Notes: generated by a model from the sequence alone, not told the origin. A stretch of DNA of 64,000 bases from Oreohelix idahoensis (GCA_024509875.1 JAMPIV010013754.1:62001-126000); one strand, 5' to 3'; counted from the first letter of the stretch, positions 32,701-45,587 are shown. Made by a program: numbers and translations.

Positions 32701-34353
32701 AACGCGGCCCACTAGGAGAAAAGACAAAGAAAATTGCCTCCTTTGCGGCCACAAGACCTTCATCAGGGAAAGGAAAGAAAGCAGATGCTAGAAACGGACA
32801 CATATAAAGTCACATACCAACACTGTTTTATAAGAGTGAGACATGGACAGATAAAGTCACATATCAACACTATGTAATAAATGCTAGACATGGACCTGTG
32901 ACATGAGAAGATGAATAAAAGAAGTAAACAAAACAGTAAAGACTTAATGAGAAACAAGGAGGTCACTGGTAGAGTATTAGCAAAGGACTTTAATGAGAAA
33001 CAAAGAACAAATATGTTTGAATAGCTGTGACGACACGTCTGTACGTGTCCTTTTGTGTGATCTCCCACACCCTCAACCCTCCAGCAGTATCCTTTCCTTT
33101 TCTTCATTTTTCTCACTCATCGCTTTTATTTGGCATAAATCATGCCTTTTAATTCGTTATTTTCACTATTTTGCTTTATGCTGGACATAGCATGGTGAAG
33201 TCTCTAACACGCCACTCCCCTATGGCAGTATTTGCTACGGGAGTAATGCGTATCTTATTGTTTCACACTCCACTCCCAGACTGTTGTTACGATTCGCCAG
33301 GTTTGGTGACCCAGCCAGCGATAATATTTTATCGCCTAATCTGTCTGAACACCTGTGGTAACGTGTCTGTCAAACATTTGACCCCACTGGAAAGCGGCTG
33401 ATCGTGTTGATACAAGCCGGTATTGTGATCAGATGAAAGAAGACCACACGGGCTGCCCAGACATCTGTCTGGCGTAGGCACGCAGACTATTCTGATAAAC
33501 AGAGATTTGCCGGAAGTCTTAGGTAACGATATGACATCACTGTGTAAGAGGCCACGCGTGTATATTAAATTTAATATTTTCAAATATGTGTGGGATGAGT
33601 AATGATAAATTTCCCCACCCAAACCGTGCTAAATAGATTGGATTGATTCGCCAGAATCTCATCTCATCTCATAATCGGAACCTCTTCTACCCCGTGAAAC
33701 GAGGTGTAGAGGGGACCCAAGTGCACAAGGCCCATGGGCAGGACATGTAATCGAAGTGACTTGGCAAACAGGTGATTAGCCTATTGTGCCCGAACTTGCC
33801 CTCATGTGTACTCATATTCGCTATAAAACCACCGAACCATCGAGACGTCATTCCAGCCAAAATGGACAGAGCCTCATATACCCGAAGGTTTCGAGGGATG
33901 TCCTTCCTCATCTGCACAAAGGCATTTATAGAGGAACACTCAGGACCCGTAGGTCTGAGGAAAAGAGCAAAATCTGTGACGGGCACAGCAGTCTTTGTTA
34001 CTGGGAGGTCTCCACTCAGAGTGGTGTACCACACACAGTCAGTAAAGACAAAGGTCGCCTGCGGCTCGCCAGAATCTACTATGATTTAATTGGAACTTTC
34101 GGCGGAAACACAGCTGAGATTTGAAACTAAGGATTGTGAGATATAATCTAACAAACTCGGAGTCACAGCACACAAAACAGACAGACTGCATCGCAGCGGC
34201 AACTAAACACCTCCTACAAGCCAGAGGAAAGATAATAGGACTTATCATTCCACAATTATAAGTACCAGTTCGAGTACTGTGCAACTTTGGAATTCACAAG
34301 TAAACCCACCATTTTAAAACAGGACTGGAAACTTGAGAATTCTATCACAAGAA
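32701..34353. other. no gene; dispersed repeat and SINE-body pieces
   Basis: 33005-33215 is the inverted copy of 2590-2745. 33195-33245 contains SINE-body sequence (gtgaagtctctaacacgcca...gctacgggag). Frames on both strands at 33687-34124 show no domain I recognise. Confidence 0.45.
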
Positions 34354-34545
34354 GTCATAAGAGGAATTATAGATTTCCAGACCAAGTGTTTCACCCGGCA
34401 CAAAAGGAATTATAGATTTCCAGACCAAGTGTTTCACCCGTCATAAGAGGAATTATAGATTTCCAGACCAAGTGTCTCACCAGTCATAAGAGGAATTATA
34501 GATTTCCAGACCAAGTGTTTCACCAGTCATAAGAGGAATTTCTCA
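34354..34545. repeat. 43-bp tandem repeat, 4 copies
   Basis: Copies share ggaattatagatttccagac plus caagtgttt. The second copy has a small change (cacaaaagg for cataagagg), and a fifth copy is partial. Confidence 0.9.
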
Positions 34546-35116
<571 letters not shown>

Positions 35117-35146
35117 CCATTAATTATAAGAGGGCATTCGTTGGAT

Positions 35147-35450
35147 TATTGCAACTGGGGGCTTGACGGGCCAGAATCATAGCATAACCCCTTCACAAAA
35201 GGCGACGGACCAGATAATAAAGTTAACAAATTTGTTCTGCCCTTAAGCAGCGTTTGTTCTTGACTTCTGGGAATATCTTGCAAAGGCTCCCCTAAGGTAG
35301 AAAAGTCATTTCTCTTCTATCTACATCTTTGCCAAGAGTAATCTTGCGCGAAGGTAGATACCTTGGACGATATACTTTTAGATACACTTGCGTTGTGACA
35401 ATTAGTGGACCACTATTGCAAAGCAAGGGGATGTAATCCTGTGACAATAG
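35147..35450 (+). repeat. retroelement leader-like repeat (copy of 11936-12235)
   Basis: It starts TGGGGGCTTGACGGGCC, similar at its first eight bases to a tRNA-Pro primer-binding site. It continues through ttctatctacatctttgcca and cactattgcaaagcaaggg, matching 11936-12235. Nothing coding follows. Confidence 0.45.
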
Positions 35451-35477
35451 CACGTAAAGAGAAGTCTAATCAACCAG

Positions 35478-35583
35478 CAGCAGTAGTATTAGTACGGACA
35501 GCAGTAGTATTAGTACGGACTTCAGTAGTATTAGTACGGACAGCAGTAGTATTAGTACGGACAGCAGTAGTAATAAGTACGGA
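35478..35583. repeat. 21-bp tandem repeat, 5 copies
   Basis: Units cagtagtattagtacggaca; seven codons long and open on the plus strand as VVLVRT(A/S) repeats, which is probably coincidental. Confidence 0.95.
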
Positions 35584-35651
35584 CGTATGACGTGTGAGAT
35601 AGAAGTGACCAGGAATAAACAATGACCCTGAAAAAACATTGATCAAATAGA

Positions 35652-35842
35652 TTAGTGTTTCTCAACGTGGGCCATGTGTTCCCAGAGTGCCCTGCAATAT
35701 TTCTAAGGGGCCACAGTAAGATGGTAACGTACCTTTATTCCAGCTAACAGTGACTATGGGGGGTGGGGGGGGGGGGGCACAGAGATAAATAGGCTCACAA
35801 GTGGGCTATGAGCAAAAAAAAAAAAAAAGTATGAGAACCACC
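35652..35842. mobile_element. 191-bp hAT-type MITE with 8-bp TSD
   Basis: Flanked by caaataga at 35644-35651 and 35843-35850. The left end is tagtgtttctcaac and the right end complements to ggtggttctcatac, matching the CAGxGxTTCTCAAC type of hAT termini. It holds a G-rich run (35759-35777) and an A-rich run (35814-35828) but no coding sequence. Confidence 0.8.
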
Positions 35843-35867
35843 CAAATAGATAACTGAATTCTTACAG

Positions 35868-35990
35868 CAGTGTTTCTCAACTTTCTTTTTTTTTTTTTTT
35901 TTTAAATCAAGCCGGAACCCCTCCACGGCCAACGAACCACTATGACGCAATTCTATTTCCGTAAACTTTTTGCCAAGAAAATAAAGAGTA
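35868..35990 (+). mobile_element. possible second hAT-type end
   Basis: cagtgtttctcaac at 35868 is a hAT-like terminus, followed by a T run and ccggaacccctcc. I cannot find the matching right end nearby, so this may be a fragment. Confidence 0.4.
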
Positions 35991-36169
35991 TTCTATGACA
36001 AACATACACGCGCACACACAAACACATGTCAACTGTCATTATACCAAAAAAATATGGAAACTCTCTAACCATCTCTTTGTTTTTTAAAATGCAGCACGGC
36101 GTAATCGTTCTTCGATCAGGGAAACACGCGGGCAGAGGCCAGGCGTTAACATTTTTTTTGAAGAATCAA

Positions 36170-36400
36170 GGGCGATAAGTCTGAGACGTACCTTGGATTG
36201 TTACATTTTCAGGGGAATTAACTTAAGTAGCTGATATTCGGCAGGCGGGGATAATCAAAGACAAGCCAGAGGTTGTCGGTCGGCAGAGGTGAAGAAAAAA
36301 ACCTTTCATTCAGGAATCGAACCGTAGATATGCCCCGCCCTGGCCGTAGGTGCGACTTTCGCATTAAGGAGCGAAAGAACGGCATCTATGGATATATACC
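36170..36400 (-). repeat. tRNA-derived SINE (minus strand)
   Basis: The reverse complement has GGTTCGATTCC (B box) near 36310-36322, preceded by tRNA-like sequence and followed by a body with ttaattcccctgaaaatg. The A box is unclear. Confidence 0.45.
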
Positions 36401-37310
36401 CGTCTCCCCAAAAGTCATTATCAGTTGCTCAGAGAATTTTCTGAAATAACTAGCTCGATATCCTAAGAGTTTTTCGTACAAAGTGAATGCTTAGATTCGT
36501 GGAGTTGTTTCCATCTTTCTCTGTTTGCGGTAATTTATATACTAGCCGTTAAGTGATTTAGTGTGTTAAAAGTTTCTCATTATATTTCACTGGGATTTTC
36601 TGTGTTAAATTGAATAGCATATTAAATAACTTATAGCTAAATTTCTCCAGCTGTAAAGTAAATTTAATTACTCGCTATTGCCCAGAAAGAGATGCTATAA
36701 TTGATTAGTACATATATTAAATAACTGGCTACTGACGGTATATATTATTTACTTTGGATATAAATCCATTTTGTGTAATTTTATAAATGACTAGTGTTCA
36801 TATCACGCGTTAAAAGCGATAGGATAAGCTAGACATTTGTGGTTTATAATCTAATTTAATAACGTAGTGGTTAAAGAGGTCTTACCTTAAAACGTGTTAG
36901 GTATAATATTGATATTTTGTTTAAATGTTTATATTTCTTTCCTAAATCTAGGCTGATTAAAAAAAACCAGCGAACTAGCGGTCTTAGGGTCATATGAAAT
37001 TATGGTCATATGAACTTATGTCTTATGAACTATGGTCGTATGGTCCATTGGTCTTACAAGTGCATAAGCAACCAGAAACTTTATAATATTGTTGAGTCTT
37101 CGGGTTATGACCTGTGCGGTCCATTTTCTTCATTTTATGAGAGAGACCAAACTAGAACAATAATTGTAAATGTTAACTGGACCAGAACTATACCAGATTT
37201 TATCTATATAAATCTCATCAGCCAGCTGTGGTAAAATATATTGTCAGCAACATTTGTGTAATTTAACATAGTGTCTCAGCAACCAGAGGCTAGACAATAC
37301 AGGACATATA
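36401..37310. other. AT-rich, no gene recognised
   Basis: I see no domain. A small repeat (ggtcatatgaa / ggtcttatgaac / ggtcgtatgg) lies at 36985-37055. Confidence 0.5.
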
Positions 37311-37584
37311 CAGTGCAGACCTGATAAGGAGAACTCACCAGGGACCCAAGAAATAGTTCTTCTTATCAGAAATTCCTCTTATCAGATAAGAGTTCAAGCA
37401 TATGGTAATGCATTTGCAACGTACAATGCAATAATGAATTAGCGTTGAATACGACAGATGTATGACACAGAAAATATGTAAATCACCAAAAGTGTTAATG
37501 TACAATGTTGGCACAGATATCTAGATAATAACAGCACTTTTTACACTTTGAAAAAAAAAAAGCTGCAATTTTCCTCTGTATCTT

Positions 37585-37780
37585 AGTACCCGTACTTGAA
37601 TGAATAAAAACGTCTTTCCATGACATCCTTAAATTCAAAGAAATGATAAATTAAATCCTCTTGGCATCCAGCCTGCATTATATACATGTTAGTTTTATCC
37701 ATGCAATTTGAAACTTCCAACTGTGAAATAGTTTGTACCGTTAACCCACAGTCATCATTATCTCTAGAATTTATAAACTC
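37585..37780 (-). repeat. tandem duplication of transposase C-terminal coding DNA
   Basis: 37585-37780 repeats 37825-38020 (atgtctttccatg...aatgataaattaaatc...cttggcatccagcctgcatt) at a spacing of about 240 bp and with moderate divergence. The duplication is downstream of the stop and so does not lengthen the protein. Confidence 0.85.
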
Positions 37781-39379
37781 TTAAATGATAAAGCACTCTT
37801 AAATGAAAAAGTCTAATTTTCCTCTGTGCCTTGGTACCTGAGTTAATAAAATGTCTTTCCATGGCCTCTTTAAATCCAAAGAAATGAGAAATTAAATCAT
37901 CTTGGCATCCAGCCTGCATTATATGCATGTTAATTTTATCCATGCAATTTGAAACTTCCATTTGTGAAACAGTTTGCACTGGCAACCCACAGTCATCATC
38001 ATCATCTCCATCTAGGTCAGGACTGGAAAGGACAGAAGATGAAACTGTTGGCATACACATCCCTAGAATATCAGCACTGGCAAGGCTAGCACTACATGTA
38101 GTAACAATATCATTGTCAATGTTGACAAAATCTTCTGCTGAAATGTTCAGTTCCTGATATAGTCGATGAAGCAAAGGTTCCACAGAAGTTTCAATTATAA
38201 TACTGCCATTACAAGTATTTGATACAACCGTGTTTTCATCATCTGTATCATCTCCAACTTTAAAGCCTGCTTTTCGAAAACAGTTTGCAATAGTCACAGG
38301 CAACACTTTACCCCATGCAGATTTCAACATAACAATAGCGTCCAGAAGGGTTATCTTGAAGTCTTCAGCAACCAAGTCTGCATCAATGTGACCTACAAGT
38401 TTGGACAACATTGCTGACCTATAATGAACCTTCAGATTTTTAATAATACCTTGGTCACAAGGCTGAAGTTTGGATGTCGCATTTGGTGGTAAAAATAAAA
38501 GTTCTGTTGCTTTTAGATTTTGAACATTTAGGTGGGCTGAACAGTTGTCAAGCACCAAAAGAACTTTGCGATGTTGACGTTCCATAGAATGATCAAATGC
38601 ATGTAGCCACTTGGTGAAAATGTCTGATGTCATCCAGGCTTTTGAATTAGCTGCATAATCAACACACAATTTTTTCAAACCTTTAAAACAGCGTGGATTT
38701 TTGAATTTACCGATTACAAGTAATGGCAGTTTTTCTGAACCATCCATATTTGCACACACAACAGCTGTGATTCTTTCTTTCGATTTTTCCCCCCATGACA
38801 CTTTTCATTTCTGAAGGAAAAAGTCTTGTCAGGCAGCAATCTCCAAAACAATCAAGTTTCATCAGCATTAAACACATCAGCGGAATTATACCTACTCATG
38901 GCTGGTTTTAGCACCTCCTCCGTCCATGACTCGGTAGTCGTTTCATTAACAGAATGCCTTTCCCCACACAAAGCTTTGTAAGTAATGTTGTGCCGTTTTT
39001 TAAAACGACCCAACCAGCCAGGACTACATTTCCAGCCAGTCCGACCTTCCAGAAGTGCTAACTCTTCTGCCTTTGCAGTTAATATAGGTCCATTTACAGG
39101 AACATTTGCTGATCTCGCCATGGTGAACCATTTTAGGAGTGCCGTGTCAACAACATCACACGCCGCTTTTCGGTTCTTCATTCTGTGACAATCAACTTGT
39201 CCACCATAAAACATTTTTCTGTAGGCCTACCGATCCTTATTTTTTATGATTCCTGAAAGCGTTGATTTTGGAATGTCGAATTCCTTTGCTATTTCCATTT
39301 TCTTTTTGCCACTATTTTCCACTTCTTGTAATAGCTCAATCTTTCTTTTCAAAGATATGGATTTTAACTTTCCAGCCAT
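37764..39379 (-). pseudogene. Tigger/pogo transposase (CENP-B HTH plus DDE_1), broken
   Basis: The ATG at 39379 starts MAGKLKSISLKRKIELLQEV, the first (psq-type) HTH, ending GIIKNKDR. The second, CENP-B-type HTH follows: GPILTAKAEELALLEG, GWLGRFKKRHNI. The catalytic domain has NADE (first Asp), LLVLDNCSAHLNV (second Asp) and QPCDQGIIKNLK (third Asp), so the D-D-D triad is visible. The C-terminus is acidic (DLDGDDDDDCG). Damage: TAG at 39227-39229, TGA at 38852-38854 right after the first catalytic Asp-Glu-Thr, and a frameshift near 38795. The enzyme would cut and paste the element at TA sites, but this copy is dead. Confidence 0.9.
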
Positions 39380-39643
39380 TTTTAGAGGGGAAATAACTCA
39401 AATTCTAACACCGACGAAGCGCGCAATTTCCGAAAATAGCCGAAAAGTTGTACAAAAGTCCAGGTACTGTATTTGAAAAAAGTTCGTCTTAAGCAGATCA
39501 AATTATATAGTCGGGACACGTTTAATCGTTCGGCATATCCGAAAATTCGTGATAAACGGATTCCGCTTAACCGGACATTTTTTACAAAGACAAAGAAGAA
39601 AAATTCGCCACATCCGAGATCGCCTTAAGCGGTCTGCACTGTA

Positions 39644-40858
39644 TATGTATTATTCCTCCTATGCCGGCGATCACCACGTATGAACCTTACTCCAACCAAC
39701 TGAAGGCAGAGATACAGTATTTATCCAGGAAAACTATCAAATCACCAACTCCAGCGACTACCGTGAAATTTGCAGTCAGCAACTACGGCTAGTCTGGGGC
39801 TGGATTTGGCAAAAATTAATATGACAGTGAATAGTCTTATTACTTATTAGTGTTTATTTCCACGGAATGCATGCGACAACTATTGGGTAAGCGAATATGA
39901 ATGTGGCCACAGTATGAAGGATTGAATGAACTGTAAGAGAGTAACATAATTTTCTGTTGTTACCACTATCTGTCATAAGTTCAGAGATTACACCGATCAA
40001 ATAGATAATATTCTTGTTTATAGAGATAAAATAATATAGGGATAAAATAGTGGAGTTGTGTGAAACATCATCGCCCCGCCTGCAGGTCAGTACTAACTTT
40101 TTATACCTCGTCCTTGAGACACTAACGGTAACAATTTTAAAAAGGCAAGGCTTAGTCGTTCTAAGAAAGATGGACAGAAGAAAACACGAGGAAGGGGAAG
40201 GGAGAGACGGAAGAATGCTATCATTTGACACGCGTTTGGTTCTTTTGGTCTCGCGAGCCGAAAACGATAGTGCGTGGAAATACCGTAGCATGTTTCTAAA
40301 AGACGACACAAAACCATACAGTCCCCGTTCGCTCGACACGCAGTTCAAAATGTATAACCTCTTAGATCTGCAGACTGAAATGAAAAACACACACACAGTT
40401 CGTACATCCGGCTTAAAAGTTACATTTTGGTGACGTAATGGCAGATGCGTTGGTTCAATTTTGAATGAGAACGCTAGTTACAGACAAATAATACGACTAA
40501 CGTAATATTTGAAAATACAGTACGAGAAGGGGAGAAAAGGAGCATAGGTGGTAGTGTCACGAGTTCGTTGTTTACAGAAATTTGAACCCAAGCGGGGCAT
40601 AGAAGGATAGAGAAGAAAACTTAGATAATTTTCTTACACACAAAAAGAAAGGACAGTTGACAAATACAATGACATTAATGGTTAAATAGAAGATTAAGGT
40701 GTTAATGTATCTTACCGTAGATAGAAAAATATGTTATTTGAATAAATAAAGGGGAAAAACAATAATAGTAAATATAATAAAGGAAAGAATAAAAATATAA
40801 CTACTGTGTGACAGACAGCAGCCTGATCAATAATTACTTTTCAGAATTTGAAACACTT
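39644..40858. other. no gene recognised
   Basis: A 127-codon plus frame (40050-40433) and an overlapping 180-codon minus frame exist, but neither resembles a known domain. I treat them as chance. Confidence 0.45.
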
Positions 40859-40871
40859 AGTAAATAACCGA

Positions 40872-41889
40872 CAGAGCTTCTACAAGTCTTGCAGAAATTA
40901 TGTGAGGACAGCAAACCATAAGTCAGAAGAGTTCAGGACCACCACTGGTGTAAGACAAGGTGATATCCTATCACCTTACCTCTTCATACTCCTTATGGAC
41001 GATGTCATCAAGGCATGTAAGGAGAGAACAAGAAAGTATTCAGTGGGGTACTGGAAGATGAGACAGGTCTATATTTCAGAGCTGGCATTTGCTGATGATG
41101 TTGCCCTGATTGCTAAATCAGAGGCACATCTCCAATCCAACCTGCAAGTATGGAAGGAAGAGCTGGAGAAGAGAGGGATGGTCATAAGCAGCTCTAAAAC
41201 AAAATCCATGGTGATATCACGAGAAGAAAGAAGACATCAGATTAAGCTGGGAGAACAGGTCCTGGAGCAGGTCGACCACTTTAAATACCTCGGAGCTATT
41301 ATAGACCGAAAGGGAGGCATCAAAGAAGAGTTGGCCACTCGAAAAGCAGCAGCTGGGAGACTTTTTCAGGCCATAAATCGAGGATTCCTCAGCAAGAGAG
41401 AGGTTGGTAAGAAAACGAAGATGGCTGTATACCGCTCCACCTATGTCCCAGTCTTGACATATGGATGCGAGTCATGGGCAATGACTACAACCCATAAAAG
41501 CCAGATCCAAACCTCAGAAATGAGATATCTGAGGAAGGTGGTTGAAGTAACAAGAAGAGACATGATACGCAACCAGACGATACGTCAAGGCCTAAAATGC
41601 CACCCCCTACAGACCCAAGTAGAACAGTCCCAACTAAGATGGTTTGGTCATGTCTGCAGAATGGGAGAAGATCGGCTACCACGACAAGCATGGGAAACAA
41701 AGAGCCAAGGATCCAGACCCCGAGGACGACCCAGAGTCCGCTGGGAGGACAACATTAGACAATCTTTGAAGGACCGAGGACTAGAATGGAACCAGGCCAG
41801 GAGGAAGACAGCCGATAGAATAGTCTGGCGCTCTCTCTTCCAAACCTCTACACCTCACGGTAGAAGGGGAACGACTAAGTAAGTAAGTA
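40872..41889 (+). mobile_element. 5'-truncated LINE with open RT frame and 13-bp TSD
   Basis: The coding part is open to 41882. It holds the RT palm: FRTTTGVRQGDILSPYLFIL and LAFADDVALIAKSE with the catalytic Asp pair, then VDHFKYLGAIIDRKGG, VLTYGCESWAMTT, SEMRYLRKVV, LRWFGHVCRMGEDRLPRQAW, GSRPRGRPRVRWEDNIRQ and RIVWRSLF. It ends GRRGTTK and a tail of AAGT repeats. The duplication agtaaataaccga is at 40859-40871 and 41890-41902. The first codons of the open frame (40848-40871) are target DNA. Endonuclease and RT fingers are missing, so it is a normal 5' truncation. With no stop in about 340 codons, it is a young copy. Confidence 0.9.
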
Positions 41890-41902
41890 AGTAAATAACC
41901 GA

Positions 41903-44000
41903 GATATTGGTAGAAGACAGATAAACGAACAGACGTATATCTCTCTCAGCTTGCCACATATTGGGAGAGGGGGAGGTAATCCCAAGTTTGAAAGTTTAAG
42001 TTTCAATTTGAAAAAGGACGCAAGAGGCATAATAGTCCCTGATTGGCTGGAGTCTAATAGACTAACAGTAGTGATAAAAACAATTTGAAATCGGCGTTAG
42101 GTGCCACTTGTAAAATATATTTCCTACACTACTGTTGTGTTAAAGGCAAGAATTTCAGTACGATTTTGCCTTTGCTGATCTGCACCAGCAAGCGATCTGG
42201 AAGTGACCATATTATCGCTAATTAAACTAATTAGTAGGAATATTTCATTGATGCGGTAAGAAAAAAAACATTTATATCATCATTATTATTATTATGTATG
42301 TATTATTGAATATGTATGAAAATTCTATGGGTAGAGGCATATATAGGAAAGCGCCAACATCAAACTTTGTGTTGTGTCACAAAGTTGTTAAGAAGGATAT
42401 TATCATTTTGTAGAAAGGCCAGACAGGCTTACTGACACCTTGGGAGAAAATAAAATTAAATAGTAATGGGGAAATTGATGTACAGTTTTATGATGTAAGA
42501 CCAGAAAACCACTGGCCGTCTTCTTCAGCAAGTCACCGTGTTTGCACATGACTTGATATAATTAATTAAAATGTTTCCTATGTCAAGGAAAGTGTCAAAC
42601 TGAAGTTTGAAAGATTATCTGACCATGAATGGGGTACAAAACCAAATAAGAACGTTAACTAATTGGTTAGTTACCATGCTGATTCTGACCAGGTTGTAAA
42701 TGTTTAATAGTTAGGGATAGAGAGAGGTATATGAGGTGTTGAGGATGGGCTTATTACTCTCATTCCAGGGTTTCATCTCTGAATCAAAGTGCGCCATTGG
42801 TCAACATATACCTGTATGTACATCTGCACCTGAAGAATTGAGGCAGTATTGTCTGTTTGCCTCACTGTTGAGAATTCAAGGGCAGTATCCTGACTTGGCA
42901 GTTTGAAGCTGTTAGCTTGGACTGAAACCATATGGTATTCCAGCAACTACAAAGATAAGAATTCGTCCACGGGCACATGATACCTCAGATTAACCACTCT
43001 CTTTTCGAAATGTGTATTTCCTAGTTCAGAACATGTTGAATACAGACGTTCTTCCCATTATTACCCGTTCATAGGATCAAGATTTAATTGACACTTTTCA
43101 AGAGTGACATTTTTATAGTTGTGAATAATAACAGACTCATTTATAGTTTGAATTAATTGTTGTAAATACATTTCATTATCACCTTGAGTTTTCAGTACTC
43201 CGGTATCCAAAAAAAAAGAACTGAGATACCGGAAAATAAATTGTAAAAAAAAAAAAAAAAGATTTAACGTTTAAACTTTAACAGTGACTTGTTTCATTAC
43301 TGTTCATTAATTTATAAGCGCAGTGTTGTCATTTCATTACATTACATCACATATACCCTAGACATTTAGCTAGACTACACTCACACACCTTTACACTTAA
43401 CTAGGAGAAAATATATGACAGGTTGAGGTCATAGGGTGGTAGCAGACAGGTACCTGAGAACATATTCATAAATAACTAACCTCAGGGGCTTGCACAGCTG
43501 ACCTCACATCTGTTACAAATAATATCTATTTCTTTAACATCAAAACCCACCACACTATCATACAAATCTTTTTTTTTTTTTTGTTTGTTCTCATTAACCC
43601 GAGTATTTACGGGATAGATTAATTAGGGACGTGTCCTTTGTTTTCTTTACTGACTATTCCATACACTTATTGTTAAATTTTGATCTTTTGGGTGAATTAG
43701 CCTCTGTTGGGATCTTCTCTTTTCCTTTACTAGAGGGGAGAACCTATTTCATTAATTTTCATTTTTGTCTGTAAACCTTGATCTATTGATGTATATGATT
43801 TATGTTGTAAAGTTCTAGTGATAAATAAACTTAATAAACCTTAAGTTATTGTGTTGGTCAACCCCTACCCTATCTGTTATTCATAGTTGTTTTCACGTTT
43901 GTGCGTATTTGTCACAGAATTGTGTGCATGTGGGTGCAGTGTAACTTGTATTTTGTACAAGGAGAGAAAGTGCGTCTGATTTAAATATAGTCGTACAGAT
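41903..44000. other. no gene recognised
   Basis: AT-rich DNA with short ATT runs (42277-42305) and A or T homopolymers (43244-43260, 43568-43581). I see no domain or array. Confidence 0.5.
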
Positions 44001-44010
44001 AGGCTGGATT

Positions 44011-44916
44011 AGTGCCCTAGATTTCTATATACAGTGATGCCAACTATGTCAGAATCGAAAACGAGGCTGAACGACGTAGACGCCATTTTCGGCCGGACAA
44101 TACCAGGGCTAGAAGGTTAATAAGCGTCGAGTAAGATTTTTTTTTTAATTAATGAAGAAAAATATCCCGTTCAACCTCTGATGGGTTATAATTAGGATAT
44201 ATATTGTTTTCAATTCCAAATAATATGAACAACTGCCGATGAGAAAGTGGCATCACATTTGTCAAATCATTGTAAATTGGGACAATCACAATTATGCTAA
44301 TACGTTAAATAAATAAACAAAACATAATAATAATAATTATAAAATTATATAATATAATTATATAATAAAACTATAATAAAATCTCCGGTCCAAAATATGT
44401 AATTAGATTTTGTTAAAACTATCTGTACATAGTCGCATTTTTAATGAAAACATAAACTGATGTGATTATCTGGATCTAGTAAAACTGTCAGTGTCTACAA
44501 CAGTCATTCACCAGTTTCCACATGTCAAACTAGGTAAATAGTTCAATTCGAAGGGAGTATGTTTTGCTAAGTGTTGCAACTCTAACGGAATATTTGTTGC
44601 TAAATAGTGGAATTCTAACAGAATATAAAATTCAACGGAGTATGTGTTAAAAATCCACGCTACTGATTCTTTTCAATAAACCGGTAAGTAAACTAGTTTT
44701 CTTCTTTTTGTTTTGTTAGTTGAAATACAAATAAAAGTACAAATATGTGCTACTGTATTTGCATCTAATTTTATTTCACATTATTACCTAACCTAAACGA
44801 AAATGCAAATTGGGTCTGAAACTCGCGATTGGGTCCATTTTCCAGCAATACGGGTACGGCCGAAAATGGCGGCCTAATTTTAGTTGGCGTCACTCTATAT
44901 AGAAATCTAGGGCACT
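44011..44916. mobile_element. 906-bp non-autonomous TIR element, 10-bp TSD (Mutator-like?)
   Basis: The terminal inverted repeats are 36 bp with two mismatches, beginning agtgccctagatttctatat. Farther in, cgccattttcggcc recurs inverted near 44081 and 44864. The target duplication aggctggatt is at 44001-44010 and 44917-44926. Long TIRs with a 9-10 bp duplication suggest the Mutator group. There is no open frame inside, so it depends on another element. Confidence 0.8.
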
Positions 44917-44926
44917 AGGCTGGATT

Positions 44927-45493
44927 AGAGAAATTACTCAATCCAGAGACTGTCCTTTCTCTTACACTATCACCTCGTGAGAAAAACTATTTCTTACACC
45001 TTACACATAGTTATCACTATCACCTCTGCTCAGATAGGACTATAAACATCTATTACCTATCTGATAAAAATTTACGACAACCACTCTGCAAATCCGACGA
45101 ATATACTTTTTCAGCCCAGTTACTGTTGTAGTATTCCTTCTATATTTATCTCTTTGGTATTCGTACAAGACGGAAGCGGAAGTCTGTCTCTTTCAATTGA
45201 AATAAACAGGAAGTGTTACAGATCATACACACGTTTGCAAACGTTTAAATTATGATATGCTAGTTATCGATACAATACGAAACTAATATACACATGTACA
45301 ACTAAATATCATCCTAAATAAGAACCCCATTTATAAATTTGTCCATTGTATTTATTCGTTTAATTTATTAACACCACGATTTCTCGCGGAACCCCTCAGG
45401 ATATACTGCGGAACCCTATGGTTCTGCGGAACACCGGTAGCGAAACGATGTCTTATAGAAACAATATACGACAACGTTCCAAGCCGCAGTGCG
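44927..45493. other. no gene; possible hAT-like end fragment
   Basis: At 45385-45450 gcggaacccctcagg, gcggaaccctatgg and gcggaacaccggtagcgaaac resemble a decayed non-autonomous hAT end. I do not see its partner. Confidence 0.35.
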
Positions 45494-45587
45494 TGCACTG
45501 TATCGGAAACCAGTAATCATCATCATCATCTATGAGGTTGTGCACTGTATCGGAAACCAGTAATCATCATCATCATCTGAGGTTTCC
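45494..45587. repeat. 47-bp tandem duplication with (CAT)n
   Basis: Two copies of tgcactgtatcggaaaccag followed by taatcatcatcatcatct. Confidence 0.9.

Larger units (their letters stand above)
37311..39641 (-). mobile_element. pogo/Tigger DNA transposon, 2331 bp, TA duplication
   Basis: Both ends begin CAGTGCAGACC in inverted orientation, with partial similarity to about 26 bp, and are flanked by TA (37309-37310 and 39642-39643). This is the hallmark of Tigger elements. The transposase relic lies on the minus strand, and the 3' part carries an internal tandem duplication. Confidence 0.9.

Noticed and set aside
33687..34124. Frames on both strands just left of the 43-bp repeat
   Set aside because: Mirror-image open frames with no domain, probably chance.
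40050..40433. 127-codon plus-strand frame (and 180-codon minus frame over it)
   Set aside because: No recognisable domain, overlapping on both strands, and surrounded by non-coding DNA.
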